Positions 53,547-63,037 of a stretch of 64,000 nucleotides of DNA are shown piece by piece. Source of the DNA: Microbulbifer sp. MKSA007 (GTDB lineage: Bacteria; Pseudomonadota; Gammaproteobacteria; Pseudomonadales; Cellvibrionaceae); NCBI GenBank assembly GCA_032615215.1, contig CP128433.1, positions 1,571,501 to 1,635,500 of the forward strand, written 5' to 3'. The first letter of the stretch is position 1; each line of letters opens with the position of its first letter. The position numbers and the translations under genes were made by a program. A model generated the notes under the pieces. The model made no database searches and was not told where the DNA came from. It was given only the letters and a program-made list of their open reading frames with translations.

Positions 53547-54878
53547 ATGAGCCAGATGTTGCCCGAATCGGGGTTCTCCTCGAGCGAGATGGCTAAATAT
53601 GACACTGATGCCCGTGCCGGAGTAGCGGCCGGCGTTGCCCCGCGTTATATCAACTTAATTGCACTTACGTCCCTATTTCTGATTTGGGGATTTATTACCG
53701 GCCTGAACGATGTGCTGGTGCCACACTTAAAAAATGTTTTTGAGTTGAGTTACACCAAGGCTGTCTTGGTGCAGTTTTACTTTTTTGCCGCCTATTTTCT
53801 GGTATCTGTGCCGGCAGGCATGTTGTTGAGGCGGGTTGGTTATCAGCTTGGTCTGGTGCTCGGGCTTTTGGTGGCTTGTGCGGGCTGTCTGGTCTTTATC
53901 CCCGCTGCCCGCCTACAAATCTACGAAGTGTTTTTGCTGGGGCTGTTTGTTCTGGCTTCCGGGATTACCCTGCTGCAGGTTTCTGCAAACCCCTATGTTA
54001 TCGCGCTGGGCAGTGCTCGCACGGCGCCCAGTCGACTGAATCTGACCCAGGCTTTTAACTCCCTGGGAACTACCTTGGCACCGGTGATTGGCGGCGCAGT
54101 TTTCTTTGCGGGGCTTACTATTTCCGCTGACCCGGATACAGCGGCGAGTATTATTGAGTTCAGGGCCCGCGAAGCGGCTTTGGTTGAGACCCCTTATTTC
54201 TGGTTAGCAGTGCTTCTACTGGTGATGGTCGCTTTCTTTTCCTGGATCAGGTTGCCGGCTATTCCCGAGCACCAACAGGGTGGAGGAGCGGATGGTCACG
54301 ATGTGTTTTCTCTGTGGCGTTTCCCCCGCTTGACCCTGGGGGCTGTAGGTATTTTTGCCTATGTGGGTGCGGAGGTGGCTATTGGCAGTTTTCTGGTGAG
54401 TTTCTTTGGTGAACCATCAGTGGCAAAGATGGCACCTTTTGAAGCGTCAAAGTATGTCTCTTATTACTGGGGCGGAGCGATGATTGGGCGCTTTGCCGGG
54501 GCCTTTTTGCTGCGCTTTGTCTCTGCTGGAAAAACCCTGGCGGTTTGTGGCCTGGGTTCGGTGGTACTTATAGCAATCGCGATGATGACGTCAGGCCCGA
54601 TCGCGGTCTGGTCCATAGTTGCAGTGGGCTTGTGCAACTCGATTATGTTCCCGACGATATTCAGCCTGGCTTTGCGCGGGCTGGGCAAACATACCAGCCA
54701 GGGTAGCGGTATCTTATGCATGGCAATTGTAGGTGGTGCAATTATTCCTCTTTTCCAGGGAATGCTGGCTGATAGCGCCGGTATACAGTATTCATTTTTG
54801 GTGCCTCTGGTGTGTTACTGCTATATCGTTTATTACGGCGCTTTTTCACGAACCCTGCGCGGTAGCGCAGTGGAGTAG
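53547..54878 (+). CDS. FucP/GluP-like sugar:H+ symporter (MFS), second copy
   Basis: 443 residues, same family and signatures as the transporter at 49605: LTSLFLIWGFITGLNDVLVP, ASGITLLQVSANPYVIALGS, LNLTQAFNSLGTTLAP and GLCNSIMFPTIFSLALRGLG. The two differ in the N-terminal tail and in the loop after TM6, so they are diverged duplicates with perhaps different sugars. It is divergent from the kinase gene with about 320 bases between, a natural place for LytTR binding sites. GH3 follows 390 bases downstream. Confidence 0.92.
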   Translation: MSQMLPESGFSSSEMAKYDTDARAGVAAGVAPRYINLIALTSLFLIWGFITGLNDVLVPHLKNVFELSYTKAVLVQFYFFAAYFLVSVPAGMLLRRVGYQLGLVLGLLVACAGCLVFIPAARLQIYEVFLLGLFVLASGITLLQVSANPYVIALGSARTAPSRLNLTQAFNSLGTTLAPVIGGAVFFAGLTISADPDTAASIIEFRAREAALVETPYFWLAVLLLVMVAFFSWIRLPAIPEHQQGGGADGHDVFSLWRFPRLTLGAVGIFAYVGAEVAIGSFLVSFFGEPSVAKMAPFEASKYVSYYWGGAMIGRFAGAFLLRFVSAGKTLAVCGLGSVVLIAIAMMTSGPIAVWSIVAVGLCNSIMFPTIFSLALRGLGKHTSQGSGILCMAIVGGAIIPLFQGMLADSAGIQYSFLVPLVCYCYIVYYGAFSRTLRGSAVE

Positions 54879-55265
54879 AACCTTCTCATTTATCCTTTCC
54901 GCCTTGTCTGCAATTTGGACCAGCCCATCGGATTTCTATTGGCCTGTAGAGACAAGTACTGCAATTTGTTGTCATTGCGAACTGTGCCCACTGGGTAGCC
55001 ATGACTCAGTTTTATGGCCGATCGGTGAATACGGCATTAGCAGAACTTGATTCCGACGAGAGCTGGATCTGGAGTTATCTCTAATATTTCAGCTCGGTGG
55101 AGGCAGACCGTGCACAACTGCCGGGGCAGGTGATGTGCGGCATAATAAATATGGCGATAGTAGGTCGCGCTGGGTGTAGGGCTTTGGAGATATTTCCTCT
55201 GAAGTTTGTCTGAGCGCAACTCGTAGAGCCAGTTAACAAGCGTGGAATAATTTTGGGAGTTATTC
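54879..55265. other. Intergenic region before GH3 gene
   Basis: About 390 bases with no gene. It ends with GGGAG before the GH3 start. Confidence 0.4.
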
Positions 55266-57857
55266 GTGAATTTTAGTAAGCGATTTTCGCTGGGCTTTGT
55301 GCTCTGTGCTTCTGTGCTCGCCGGGTGTCATTCCGAGAGCCAACAAACTGAGCCAAAAGCCGATAAAGCGCAGGCCGACACTGGCACCAGTGCCGCCGAG
55401 GGCATCGACAACTGGCCTGAACTCAAGCCAGCCTTACCGCGCGATGAAAAGCTGGAAGCCCAAATCACTGAAATCATGTCCCGCATGTCTCTGGAAGAGA
55501 AAGTGGGTCAGATGATCCAGGCGGAAATCCGCAGCGTTACTCCTGAAGATGTGAAGACCTATCACCTGGGTTCCGTATTGAATGGTGGTGGCGCCTTCCC
55601 GAACAACGATAAGTTTGCCACGCCGCAAGACTGGTTGGCCCTTTCTGACGCCTTCTTTAAGGCTTCTATGGACACTTCCGATGGCGGTGTTGCGATTCCC
55701 CTGATTTGGGGTTCCGATGCGGTTCACGGTCACAACAATGTGATCGGTGCGACCCTGTTCCCGCATAATATTGGTCTGGGTGCCGCCCAAGACCCGGAGC
55801 TGATTGAGCGTATTGGCAGCGCCACCGCCCGTGAAGTGGCGGTGACCGGTATCGATTGGACTTTCGCTCCTACCGTCGCGGTAGTCCGCGATGACCGCTG
55901 GGGCAGAACTTACGAGAGCTATTCCGAAGATCCCAAGATTGTTGCGGATTATGCCGAGGCAATGGTGAAGGGGCTCCAGGGCGAAAAATCCAGCGCTGAA
56001 TTCCTGCGCGGCGAAAACCTGGTTGCCACTGCCAAGCACTTTGTCGGTGACGGTGGTACGAATCGAGGAATTGACCGAGGTGATAACGCGGTTCCGGAAA
56101 AAGAACTGGCAGAGGTCCATGCGGCGGGTTACCTGACGTCTCTGCCGGCTGGCGTACAGACCGTGATGGCTTCATTCAATAGCTGGAACGGTGAAAAACT
56201 CCACGGCCACAAATACCTTCTGACCACCGTTCTGAAAGAGCGCCTCGGTTTTGATGGCTTTGTTGTGGGCGACTGGAATGGCCACGGTTTCGTGCCCGGT
56301 TGCACCGTAGAGAGCTGTGCAGCGGCGATTAATGCCGGCCTCGATATGTTTATGGTGCCGGCGGACTGGAAAGCCCTGTACAACAACACCCTGGCCCAGG
56401 CCAAGAGCGGTGAAATCGGTGCAGAACGCATCGATGATGCTGTTCGCCGTATCCTGCGAGTGAAGATCCGCGCAGGTCTGTTTGACCGCAATATGCCGCT
56501 GGCAGGCAAAGACGGCATCCTGGGCAACCCGGAGCATCGGGCAATCGCTCGTGAAGCGGTACGCAAATCCCTGGTGTTGCTGAAAAACAACGACCAGCTG
56601 CTGCCATTGGCTGCGGACCAGAATATTCTGGTTGCCGGCGATGGTGCGGATAACCTGTCCAAGCAGAGTGGTGGTTGGACGATCTCCTGGCAGGGTACCG
56701 GCAACACGCGCGCAGACTTCCCCGGTGCGACTTCAATCTTTGAAGGTATTTCATCGGCGGTTAAAGCCGCTGGCGGTGAAGCGGTATTGAGTGCGGATGG
56801 CAGCTTCTCAGATGCTACTTTTGCCAATGGTAAGGCACCCAAGATTGCTATTGTTGTATTTGGCGAAGAGCCCTATGCAGAGTGGCACGGCGATATTACC
56901 AACCTGGAATACCAGCGCGGTAACAAGAAGGATTTGGCGTTGCTGAAAAAACTGCGTGAGCAGGGTGTTCAGGTAGTGAGCGTTTTCCTTTCAGGCCGTC
57001 CTCTCTGGATTAACAGTGAATTGAATGCATCCGATGCCTTTGTTGCTGCCTGGCTGCCTGGCTCTGAAGGTGCTGGTGTTGCAGATGTGCTGATTAAAGG
57101 CGCCGATGGGGAAGCCCGTTACGACTTTACCGGCAAGCTGCCATTCAGCTGGCCAATGCACAGCTATCAGAATGTCCTGAATCCTTACCACGAGAATTAC
57201 GAGCCACTGTTTGAGTTGGGCTATGGCCTGGCTGCTGAACAGGAATCCCTGGTGGGTAACGAATTACCGGAGACCAGTGAATCCAGTGCCGGTGGCGGTT
57301 TGGAAGAAGCCTGGCTGTTGGTATCCCGCCCGCAAGCTCCCTGGGTGTTGAATATCGCTGAAGCTGGGGCAGAGGTTGTACCTGTACACGGTAACTTCGC
57401 GGTTAGCGGAGACGATAAAAATATCACTGTCAGCTCCATCGATATGTCTTCCCAGGAAGATGCTCGACTGATTACCTGGAAAGGCCTGCGCCCTGGTGCA
57501 GTTCAGTTGTCTGCTGAATATATGCAGGACCTGAATGTCTACCTGGAAGAGAAATCTGCGCTGACACTGAATATCCGTGTCGATCAGCCAATTGAAAAGC
57601 CAGTGGTGGCTACCATGAACTGTGGTGATGGCTGTTCTGCCAAGGTACCGCTGGAGTCTGCGCTGAAATCCATGGAGCAGAAAAGCTGGACTCGGGTTTC
57701 TGTAGATCTGCAGTGTTTTGTAAAAGCCGGTGCGGACTTCGGCAAGGTGTTTAGTGCCTTTGGCTTGGAGAGTGAAGCTCCGATGGCTATTGCGGTTGCC
57801 AACGTTAAGTTGACCCCGGAAGCTGGAGTATCTGCTGATATTCGTTGTGACGGTTAA
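55266..57857 (+). CDS. GH3 beta-glucosidase/exoglucanase, lipoprotein
   Basis: 863 residues with a lipoprotein signal (MNFSKRFSLGFVLCASVLAGC, lipidated Cys21). The GH3 N-terminal domain (about 65-400) contains IWGSDAVHGHNNVIG, ATAKHFVGDGGTNRGIDRGD and the catalytic nucleophile Asp336 in FVVGDWNGH. The GH3 C-terminal domain (about 430-640) contains KSLVLLKNNDQLLPL and NLEYQRGNKKD. An ExoP-type C-terminal domain (about 680-860) carries several cysteines. It probably trims beta-1,3/1,4-glucan oligosaccharides at the outer membrane or in the periplasm, releasing glucose for the adjacent symporters. Confidence 0.93.
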   Translation: MNFSKRFSLGFVLCASVLAGCHSESQQTEPKADKAQADTGTSAAEGIDNWPELKPALPRDEKLEAQITEIMSRMSLEEKVGQMIQAEIRSVTPEDVKTYHLGSVLNGGGAFPNNDKFATPQDWLALSDAFFKASMDTSDGGVAIPLIWGSDAVHGHNNVIGATLFPHNIGLGAAQDPELIERIGSATAREVAVTGIDWTFAPTVAVVRDDRWGRTYESYSEDPKIVADYAEAMVKGLQGEKSSAEFLRGENLVATAKHFVGDGGTNRGIDRGDNAVPEKELAEVHAAGYLTSLPAGVQTVMASFNSWNGEKLHGHKYLLTTVLKERLGFDGFVVGDWNGHGFVPGCTVESCAAAINAGLDMFMVPADWKALYNNTLAQAKSGEIGAERIDDAVRRILRVKIRAGLFDRNMPLAGKDGILGNPEHRAIAREAVRKSLVLLKNNDQLLPLAADQNILVAGDGADNLSKQSGGWTISWQGTGNTRADFPGATSIFEGISSAVKAAGGEAVLSADGSFSDATFANGKAPKIAIVVFGEEPYAEWHGDITNLEYQRGNKKDLALLKKLREQGVQVVSVFLSGRPLWINSELNASDAFVAAWLPGSEGAGVADVLIKGADGEARYDFTGKLPFSWPMHSYQNVLNPYHENYEPLFELGYGLAAEQESLVGNELPETSESSAGGGLEEAWLLVSRPQAPWVLNIAEAGAEVVPVHGNFAVSGDDKNITVSSIDMSSQEDARLITWKGLRPGAVQLSAEYMQDLNVYLEEKSALTLNIRVDQPIEKPVVATMNCGDGCSAKVPLESALKSMEQKSWTRVSVDLQCFVKAGADFGKVFSAFGLESEAPMAIAVANVKLTPEAGVSADIRCDG

Positions 57858-58922
57858 GTTACAACACACTTAAAGGGCTAATTACCCTCAGTTCTAACCG
57901 GAGCTTGTTTTTTGGTTCCGGTTAGCGGCTGAAACAATTTGTTCTCACAGGAACGGTGCCAGTGTGATGTTCTATCCCGTTGGCACTTCTTTGCCCGCCA
58001 ATCTCTTCTTTCCAGATATTACTATTTCTTTTATCCCATAGATTTACTACTGGGGTGGAAGGAAAGAATACACTTCACTCGAGACATGCTGTGAATACAT
58101 CCCTGTAAGCTCCCAATCGGCATCCATGCCTCATAGGGTCCCGAGTGCAGTGTATTATTTCCCTCTCCTTTTTTAGTATATTGGATAGCGTTATCCCACG
58201 ATAAATCTACCTCTCCTTCAAGTCTAACAAGTCCTCTAGCTAAAACTGCATGACAGTCCTTTTTACATAGCTGTAGCGCTAAAAGTATTTGCTTTAGCTG
58301 TGTGGCTGTGGAGTTCTTTTTGGTGTTTGATTGTCAATTTCCGAATTTATCATGTTGGGTTTTTAAATTGGCAGTCAAATGAAAGGGCTGATTTACATAC
58401 CCGCAGATTATTTTTTGTTAAAGGTGAACGCGGAAAAGTAGATGATGTTCATTGGTTATTCGGAGATTAGAGCGAATGGTTAAATTTTGTGGGTTTAAAT
58501 ATTCGTGGAATGGAGATTGTGAGTGTTAGCTATAAGTCGACTGAGAAAAAATAACCTTCTTCTTTTGGCACAGTTTTGATGGGAGTTGGTATTGGCGGTA
58601 GTCGGAAAGTATCACTTTTATTACAAGGGTATAATTTAGGTTAGTGCCCCTAATCCTAAAGTAAACTTCTCCAAGATTAATTTCATCTAATTTTCTGGGT
58701 TTTTATATGCGACTAGCGAATCGTTTTAGCAGAGGCAATTGAGGAGTTAGGTAATTTGTTCTTGAAGAGTAAGGTAAAGCCTTTGTGTGAAATTTAACCA
58801 TTAGTGACCCTCTATTTAATATTGCGGTCTTGGCGCGCCTGAAGTTGTGGGGGCTTTCTTCTATCTGCATTCTGGTCTATTGGCGGTATACTGATTGGAG
58901 CTTAGACTTTGTTTAACTCCCC
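57858..58922. other. Intergenic region between GH3 gene and tilS
   Basis: About 1 kb with no gene. CTAACCGGA/TCCGGTTAG (57894-57925) is a hairpin that may end the GH3 transcript. A larger imperfect inverted repeat occupies 58067-58156. Confidence 0.45.
58067..58156. repeat. Inverted-repeat hairpin element
   Basis: AATACACTTCACTCGAG at the left and CCCGAGTGCAGTGTATT at the right are near-complementary, enclosing about 56 bases with the words CATCCCTG and CATCCATGCC. It looks like a dispersed intergenic palindrome or miniature element, but a second copy is not seen in this window. Confidence 0.5.
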
Positions 58923-60231
58923 GTGAAAAATGTAAATCCCAGCGAAAAACTCCCACCTCTGATAAAGAATATACTGCAGTCCCACCCTGCCAGCGGCCAG
59001 TTGTGGGTGGGGTTTTCTGGTGGTCTGGACTCCACTGTTCTCCTGCACCTTCTGGTAACTTGCCAGATTCCCGTGCGTGCACTTCATATTCACCATGGCC
59101 TAAATGCAAATGCGGACATTTGGCTGGCTCACTGTAAAGAGTTTGCTGAAAATCTGGCGGTACCCTTTACAGCCATCCAGGTTACTGTTGATTACAAAGA
59201 TGGCGGATTGGAGCAGGGGGCTCGCCGGGCGAGATATGCGGCCTTCAATCAGGTGATGTCCGAAGGTGATCAAATTCTTCTCGGTCACCACGCGGATGAC
59301 CAAGCTGAGACTTTCCTGCTGCGCTTAATGCGGGGCGCGGGCGTGTTGGGATTGGCCAGCATGTCCGAAAGCCGAACTATCGGAGATAATAAGTACTTAC
59401 TGCGCCCTCTACTCGGAGCGGGGCGAAAAGAGCTAGAGCAGTGGGCTGAGGCTCACGGATTGAGCTGGATTGAAGATGACAGCAATGCGGATGAGGCCTT
59501 GGAGCGTAATTTTTTCGGCATCGAGTTGTGCCACTGCTCAACCAGCGTTGGGGAGCGAGTCGCCAGATCGCTCGGGCAGCGGAGAACCTGAGGGAGTCTG
59601 CGGACTTACTGTCTGAGTTGGCACTTGCTGACCTGGAGGAGGCTGATTTAAAGGCGGAGCGATTTGGCGAAAGTCTGGCCCTGCCTCGCTTCTTCAGCCT
59701 TAGTGAGGGGCGCCGTAAAAACCTTATGCGGCATTGGGTATTGGGCCAAGGGGGCAGCCGCCAGAGTCAGCCCTATTAAATCAGGCGCTTTTCCAGGTGA
59801 CTCATGCTGCAGAGGACGCACAGCTTGAAGTTAATATGGGTGGGCGAGTGGTACGACGTTTTCGGAATCGCCTTTACCTGACCCCTGAGCTGGCGCCAAT
59901 TGCCAATAACTCCGATAAAAGTTGGCACTGGGATGGCCGCTCTAATCTCACTCTGCCAGCGGGTGGCATTCTTCGGCCCTTGTCGGATTGGCCAGTGGGC
60001 GATTATCGAGTGTGTTATCGCAAAGGAGGGGAGCGTGCGCACCCGGTAAATCGCTCCAGGTCACAAACGCTTAAGAAGCTCTTGCAGGAGTGGGCTCTAG
60101 AGCCCTGGCTCAGGGATCGTGTCCCATTGGTATTTTTGGGGGATGATCTGGTGGCTGTCGCGGGGCTCTTTTCATGCAAAGCAGGCTGCGCCATCCCGGA
60201 TGAACCACCCGGCTGGCGGTTTTTCGATTGA
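58923..60231 (+). CDS. tilS: tRNA(Ile)-lysidine synthetase, two apparent frameshifts
   Basis: Modifies the wobble C34 of tRNA-Ile(CAU) to lysidine, so that AUA is read as Ile. The ATP-PPase loop is SGGLDSTVLLHLL, followed by HIHHGLNANAD, GARRARYAAF and LLGHHADDQAETFLLRLMRG. The first frame runs to 59591, but one extra T in the 6-T run at 59510-59515 connects ALERNFF to RHRVVPLLNQRWGA. One extra G in the 5-G run at 59750-59754 connects LGQGG to QPPESALLNQALF, ending in EPPGWRFFD at 60231. The repaired protein is about 436 residues, a normal length. Because tilS is essential, both breaks are probably sequencing undercalls. pyrG follows. Confidence 0.88.
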
Positions 60232-60356
60232 GTGTTAAGGGGGTTTCTGCTACCCTGGCGCCCCGTCTAAAAGGCACCGGGAGAAGCTGGATTATCCGCC
60301 CGGGCCAGCCCTGTAAGCTCGACATTCATCGAGCGCTCAACTGACCAAGGTTTTGC

Positions 60357-61991
60357 ATGACGCGCTATATTTTTGTAACTGGTGGCGTGGTTTCCTCGTT
60401 GGGGAAAGGTATCGCCTCCGCCTCTTTGGCCGCCATTCTCGAGGCCCGCGGCCTCAAGGTTACCATCCTCAAACTGGACCCCTACATCAACGTAGACCCG
60501 GGTACCATGAGTCCCTTCCAGCACGGCGAGGTGTATGTCACCGAGGATGGTGCCGAGACTGACCTGGACCTGGGTCACTACGAACGCTTTATCCGTACCC
60601 GGATGTCCAAGCGTAACAACTTCACCACCGGCCGCGTGTACGAAACCGTACTGCGCAAAGAGCGCCGTGGTGACTACTTGGGTGGCACCGTACAGGTGAT
60701 CCCCCATATTACCGATGAGATCAAGCGCCGCGTTGTAGAAGGTGGCCGCGATGTCGACGTCGCTATTGTTGAAATCGGTGGCACCGTAGGTGATATCGAA
60801 TCCCAACCGTTCCTGGAATCTGTGCGTCAGCTGCGTGTGGAAATGGGCACCAATCGCGCCCTGTTGATCCACCTGAGCTATGTGCCTTTCCTTGCCACTG
60901 CTGGTGAAACCAAGACCAAGCCGACTCAGCACTCTGTTAAAGAGTTACGTTCTATCGGCTTGCAGCCGGATATTCTGCTGTGCCGTTCCGAGCGCGAGAT
61001 CGATGAGGACTCCCGCCGCAAGATCGCACTATTCACCAATGTTGAAGAGCGCGCTGTTGTACCGCTGCCCGATGCCAAGACCATCTACGGCGTACCGCGT
61101 CTTCTGCACAGTTACGGCCTCGACGATATCGTTGTGGAAAAACTGCAGCTGGAATGCCAGGCACCAGACCTTTCCGAGTGGGACGAAGTGGTCGATGGCA
61201 AGCTGAACCCGCAGCACGAAGTGAAAATTGCCATGGTCGGCAAATACATGGAGTTGCTGGATGCCTATAAGTCCCTGATCGAGTCCCTGACCCATGCGGG
61301 TATCAAGCATCGCTGCAAAGTGGATATCGACTTTATCAACGCTGAAGACGTTGAGGGTGAGAACGGTATTGACCTGATCAAGGATGCCGATGCAATCCTG
61401 GTTCCCGGTGGATTTGGTGAGCGCGGTTTAGAGGGCAAGCTTGAATCTGTTCGCTACGCTCGTGAAAACAATATTCCTTACCTGGGCATCTGCCTCGGTT
61501 TACAGTCTGTGGTTATCGAGTTCGCGCGCAATGTGCTCGGCCTCGAAGGTGCCAACAGCACTGAATTCAATACTAAAACCCCGCACCCTGTTATTGGCCT
61601 GATCACAGAGTGGATCGATAGCGAAGGCAATATCGAGAAGCGCGATGAGCAGTCCGACCTGGGCGGCACCATGCGCTTGGGCGGCCAGGAGTGTCGCTTG
61701 GCTAAAGACACTAAGGCTCGCGATATCTACGGCGCAGACGTCATTGTAGAGCGCCACCGCCACCGCTACGAAGTGAACAACAACTACGTTGATCGCCTGC
61801 AGCAAGCCGGTTTGAAAATTGGCGGCTGGTCTGCAGACGATACCCTGGTAGAAATGGTTGAATTGCCGAACCATCCCTGGTTCGTTGCTTGCCAGTTCCA
61901 CCCGGAATTTACTTCAACCCCGCGCGACGGCCATCCGCTGTTCGAAAGCTTTGTTGCCGCCGCAATGAAGCAGCGTGAAAACCAGGGTTAA
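60357..61991 (+). CDS. pyrG: CTP synthase
   Basis: 544 residues, standard length. It has the N-terminal synthetase (MTRYIFVTGGVVSSLGKGIA, NVDPGTMSPFQHGEVYVTED-GAETDLDLGHYERF). The C-terminal class I glutaminase has Cys379 in LGICLGLQ and the His-Glu pair in CQFHPEFTS. It converts UTP to CTP using glutamine-derived ammonia. It is followed 57 bases downstream by kdsA. Confidence 0.97.
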   Translation: MTRYIFVTGGVVSSLGKGIASASLAAILEARGLKVTILKLDPYINVDPGTMSPFQHGEVYVTEDGAETDLDLGHYERFIRTRMSKRNNFTTGRVYETVLRKERRGDYLGGTVQVIPHITDEIKRRVVEGGRDVDVAIVEIGGTVGDIESQPFLESVRQLRVEMGTNRALLIHLSYVPFLATAGETKTKPTQHSVKELRSIGLQPDILLCRSEREIDEDSRRKIALFTNVEERAVVPLPDAKTIYGVPRLLHSYGLDDIVVEKLQLECQAPDLSEWDEVVDGKLNPQHEVKIAMVGKYMELLDAYKSLIESLTHAGIKHRCKVDIDFINAEDVEGENGIDLIKDADAILVPGGFGERGLEGKLESVRYARENNIPYLGICLGLQSVVIEFARNVLGLEGANSTEFNTKTPHPVIGLITEWIDSEGNIEKRDEQSDLGGTMRLGGQECRLAKDTKARDIYGADVIVERHRHRYEVNNNYVDRLQQAGLKIGGWSADDTLVEMVELPNHPWFVACQFHPEFTSTPRDGHPLFESFVAAAMKQRENQG

Positions 61992-62048
61992 AAAATAATT
62001 CCGCCTTAGCTCTAAGTTAGTTGAGGCGGAGATAACAGGGAGTAAACT

Positions 62049-62894
62049 GTGAAAACAATTGAAGTCGGAAATATCCAGGTCGCCAACGATAAGCCCTTTG
62101 CGCTGTTTGGCGGTATGAATGTATTGGAATCCCGCGACCTGGCGATGCAGGTGGCTGAGCACTATGTAAAAGTCACTGAAAAACTGGGTATTCCCTATGT
62201 TTTTAAAGCGTCTTTTGACAAGGCGAATCGCTCTTCCATCAATTCCTATCGCGGACCGGGAATGGAAGAGGGCCTGAAGATTTTTCAGGAAATCAAAGAC
62301 ACCTTTAAGGTTCCCTTGATTACCGATGTCCACGAAGTACATCAGGCTGCTCCGGTTGCCGAAGTCGTGGATATTATCCAGCTGCCGGCCTTCCTGGCCC
62401 GCCAGACTGATCTGGTCACCGCTATGGCAGCGACTGGTGCAGTGATCAACGTTAAAAAGCCCCAGTTTATGAGCCCCCCGCAAGTTAAAAATGTGGTGGA
62501 GAAATTTGCTGAGTGCGGCAACGAAAATATTCTTTTGTGTGAGCGCGGAGCCTGCTTTGGCTACGACAACCTGGTTGTGGATATGCTGGGCTTCAGCACC
62601 ATGATCAATGCCTCCGGTGGTGCGCCGCTGATTTTTGACGTTACCCACTCACTGCAAATGCGCGATCCTTCCGGTGCAGCCTCTGGTGGTCGCCGTGCAC
62701 AGGTCACTGAGCTGGGCCGCGCAGGTTTGGCTATCGGTATTGCCGGCCTGTTCTTGGAAGCACACCCGAATCCAGACAAAGCATTGTGTGATGGCCCCAG
62801 TGCATTGCCACTGGAAAAGCTGGAGCCATTCCTGGCGCAGATGAAAGCGGTAGATGACCTGATCAAAGGTTTTGAGCCGCTGGATACGAAATAA
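62049..62894 (+). CDS. kdsA: 3-deoxy-8-phosphooctulonate (KDO-8-P) synthase
   Basis: 281 residues; condenses PEP with arabinose-5-phosphate for the KDO of lipid A/inner core LPS, consistent with a Gram-negative host. Signature segments are FALFGGMNVLESRDLAM, FKASFDKANRSSINSYRGPG, LPAFLARQTDLV and DVTHSLQMRDPSGAASGGRR. The start codon is GTG 62049, with GGGAG 7-8 bases upstream. Confidence 0.96.
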   Translation: MKTIEVGNIQVANDKPFALFGGMNVLESRDLAMQVAEHYVKVTEKLGIPYVFKASFDKANRSSINSYRGPGMEEGLKIFQEIKDTFKVPLITDVHEVHQAAPVAEVVDIIQLPAFLARQTDLVTAMAATGAVINVKKPQFMSPPQVKNVVEKFAECGNENILLCERGACFGYDNLVVDMLGFSTMINASGGAPLIFDVTHSLQMRDPSGAASGGRRAQVTELGRAGLAIGIAGLFLEAHPNPDKALCDGPSALPLEKLEPFLAQMKAVDDLIKGFEPLDTK

Positions 62895-63037
62895 AAAAGA
62901 AATATTTTTGCGCGCCCTGATCGGGCGTGCGGCACTTTCCCCTCTGCTATCTGGCCTGAGCGCTGTAGCAAAAAGTGCGTAAAGTCTGATTTACGAAAAC
63001 CTATTTTCAGTAAGTACCAATACGGAGCCCATTGTAA

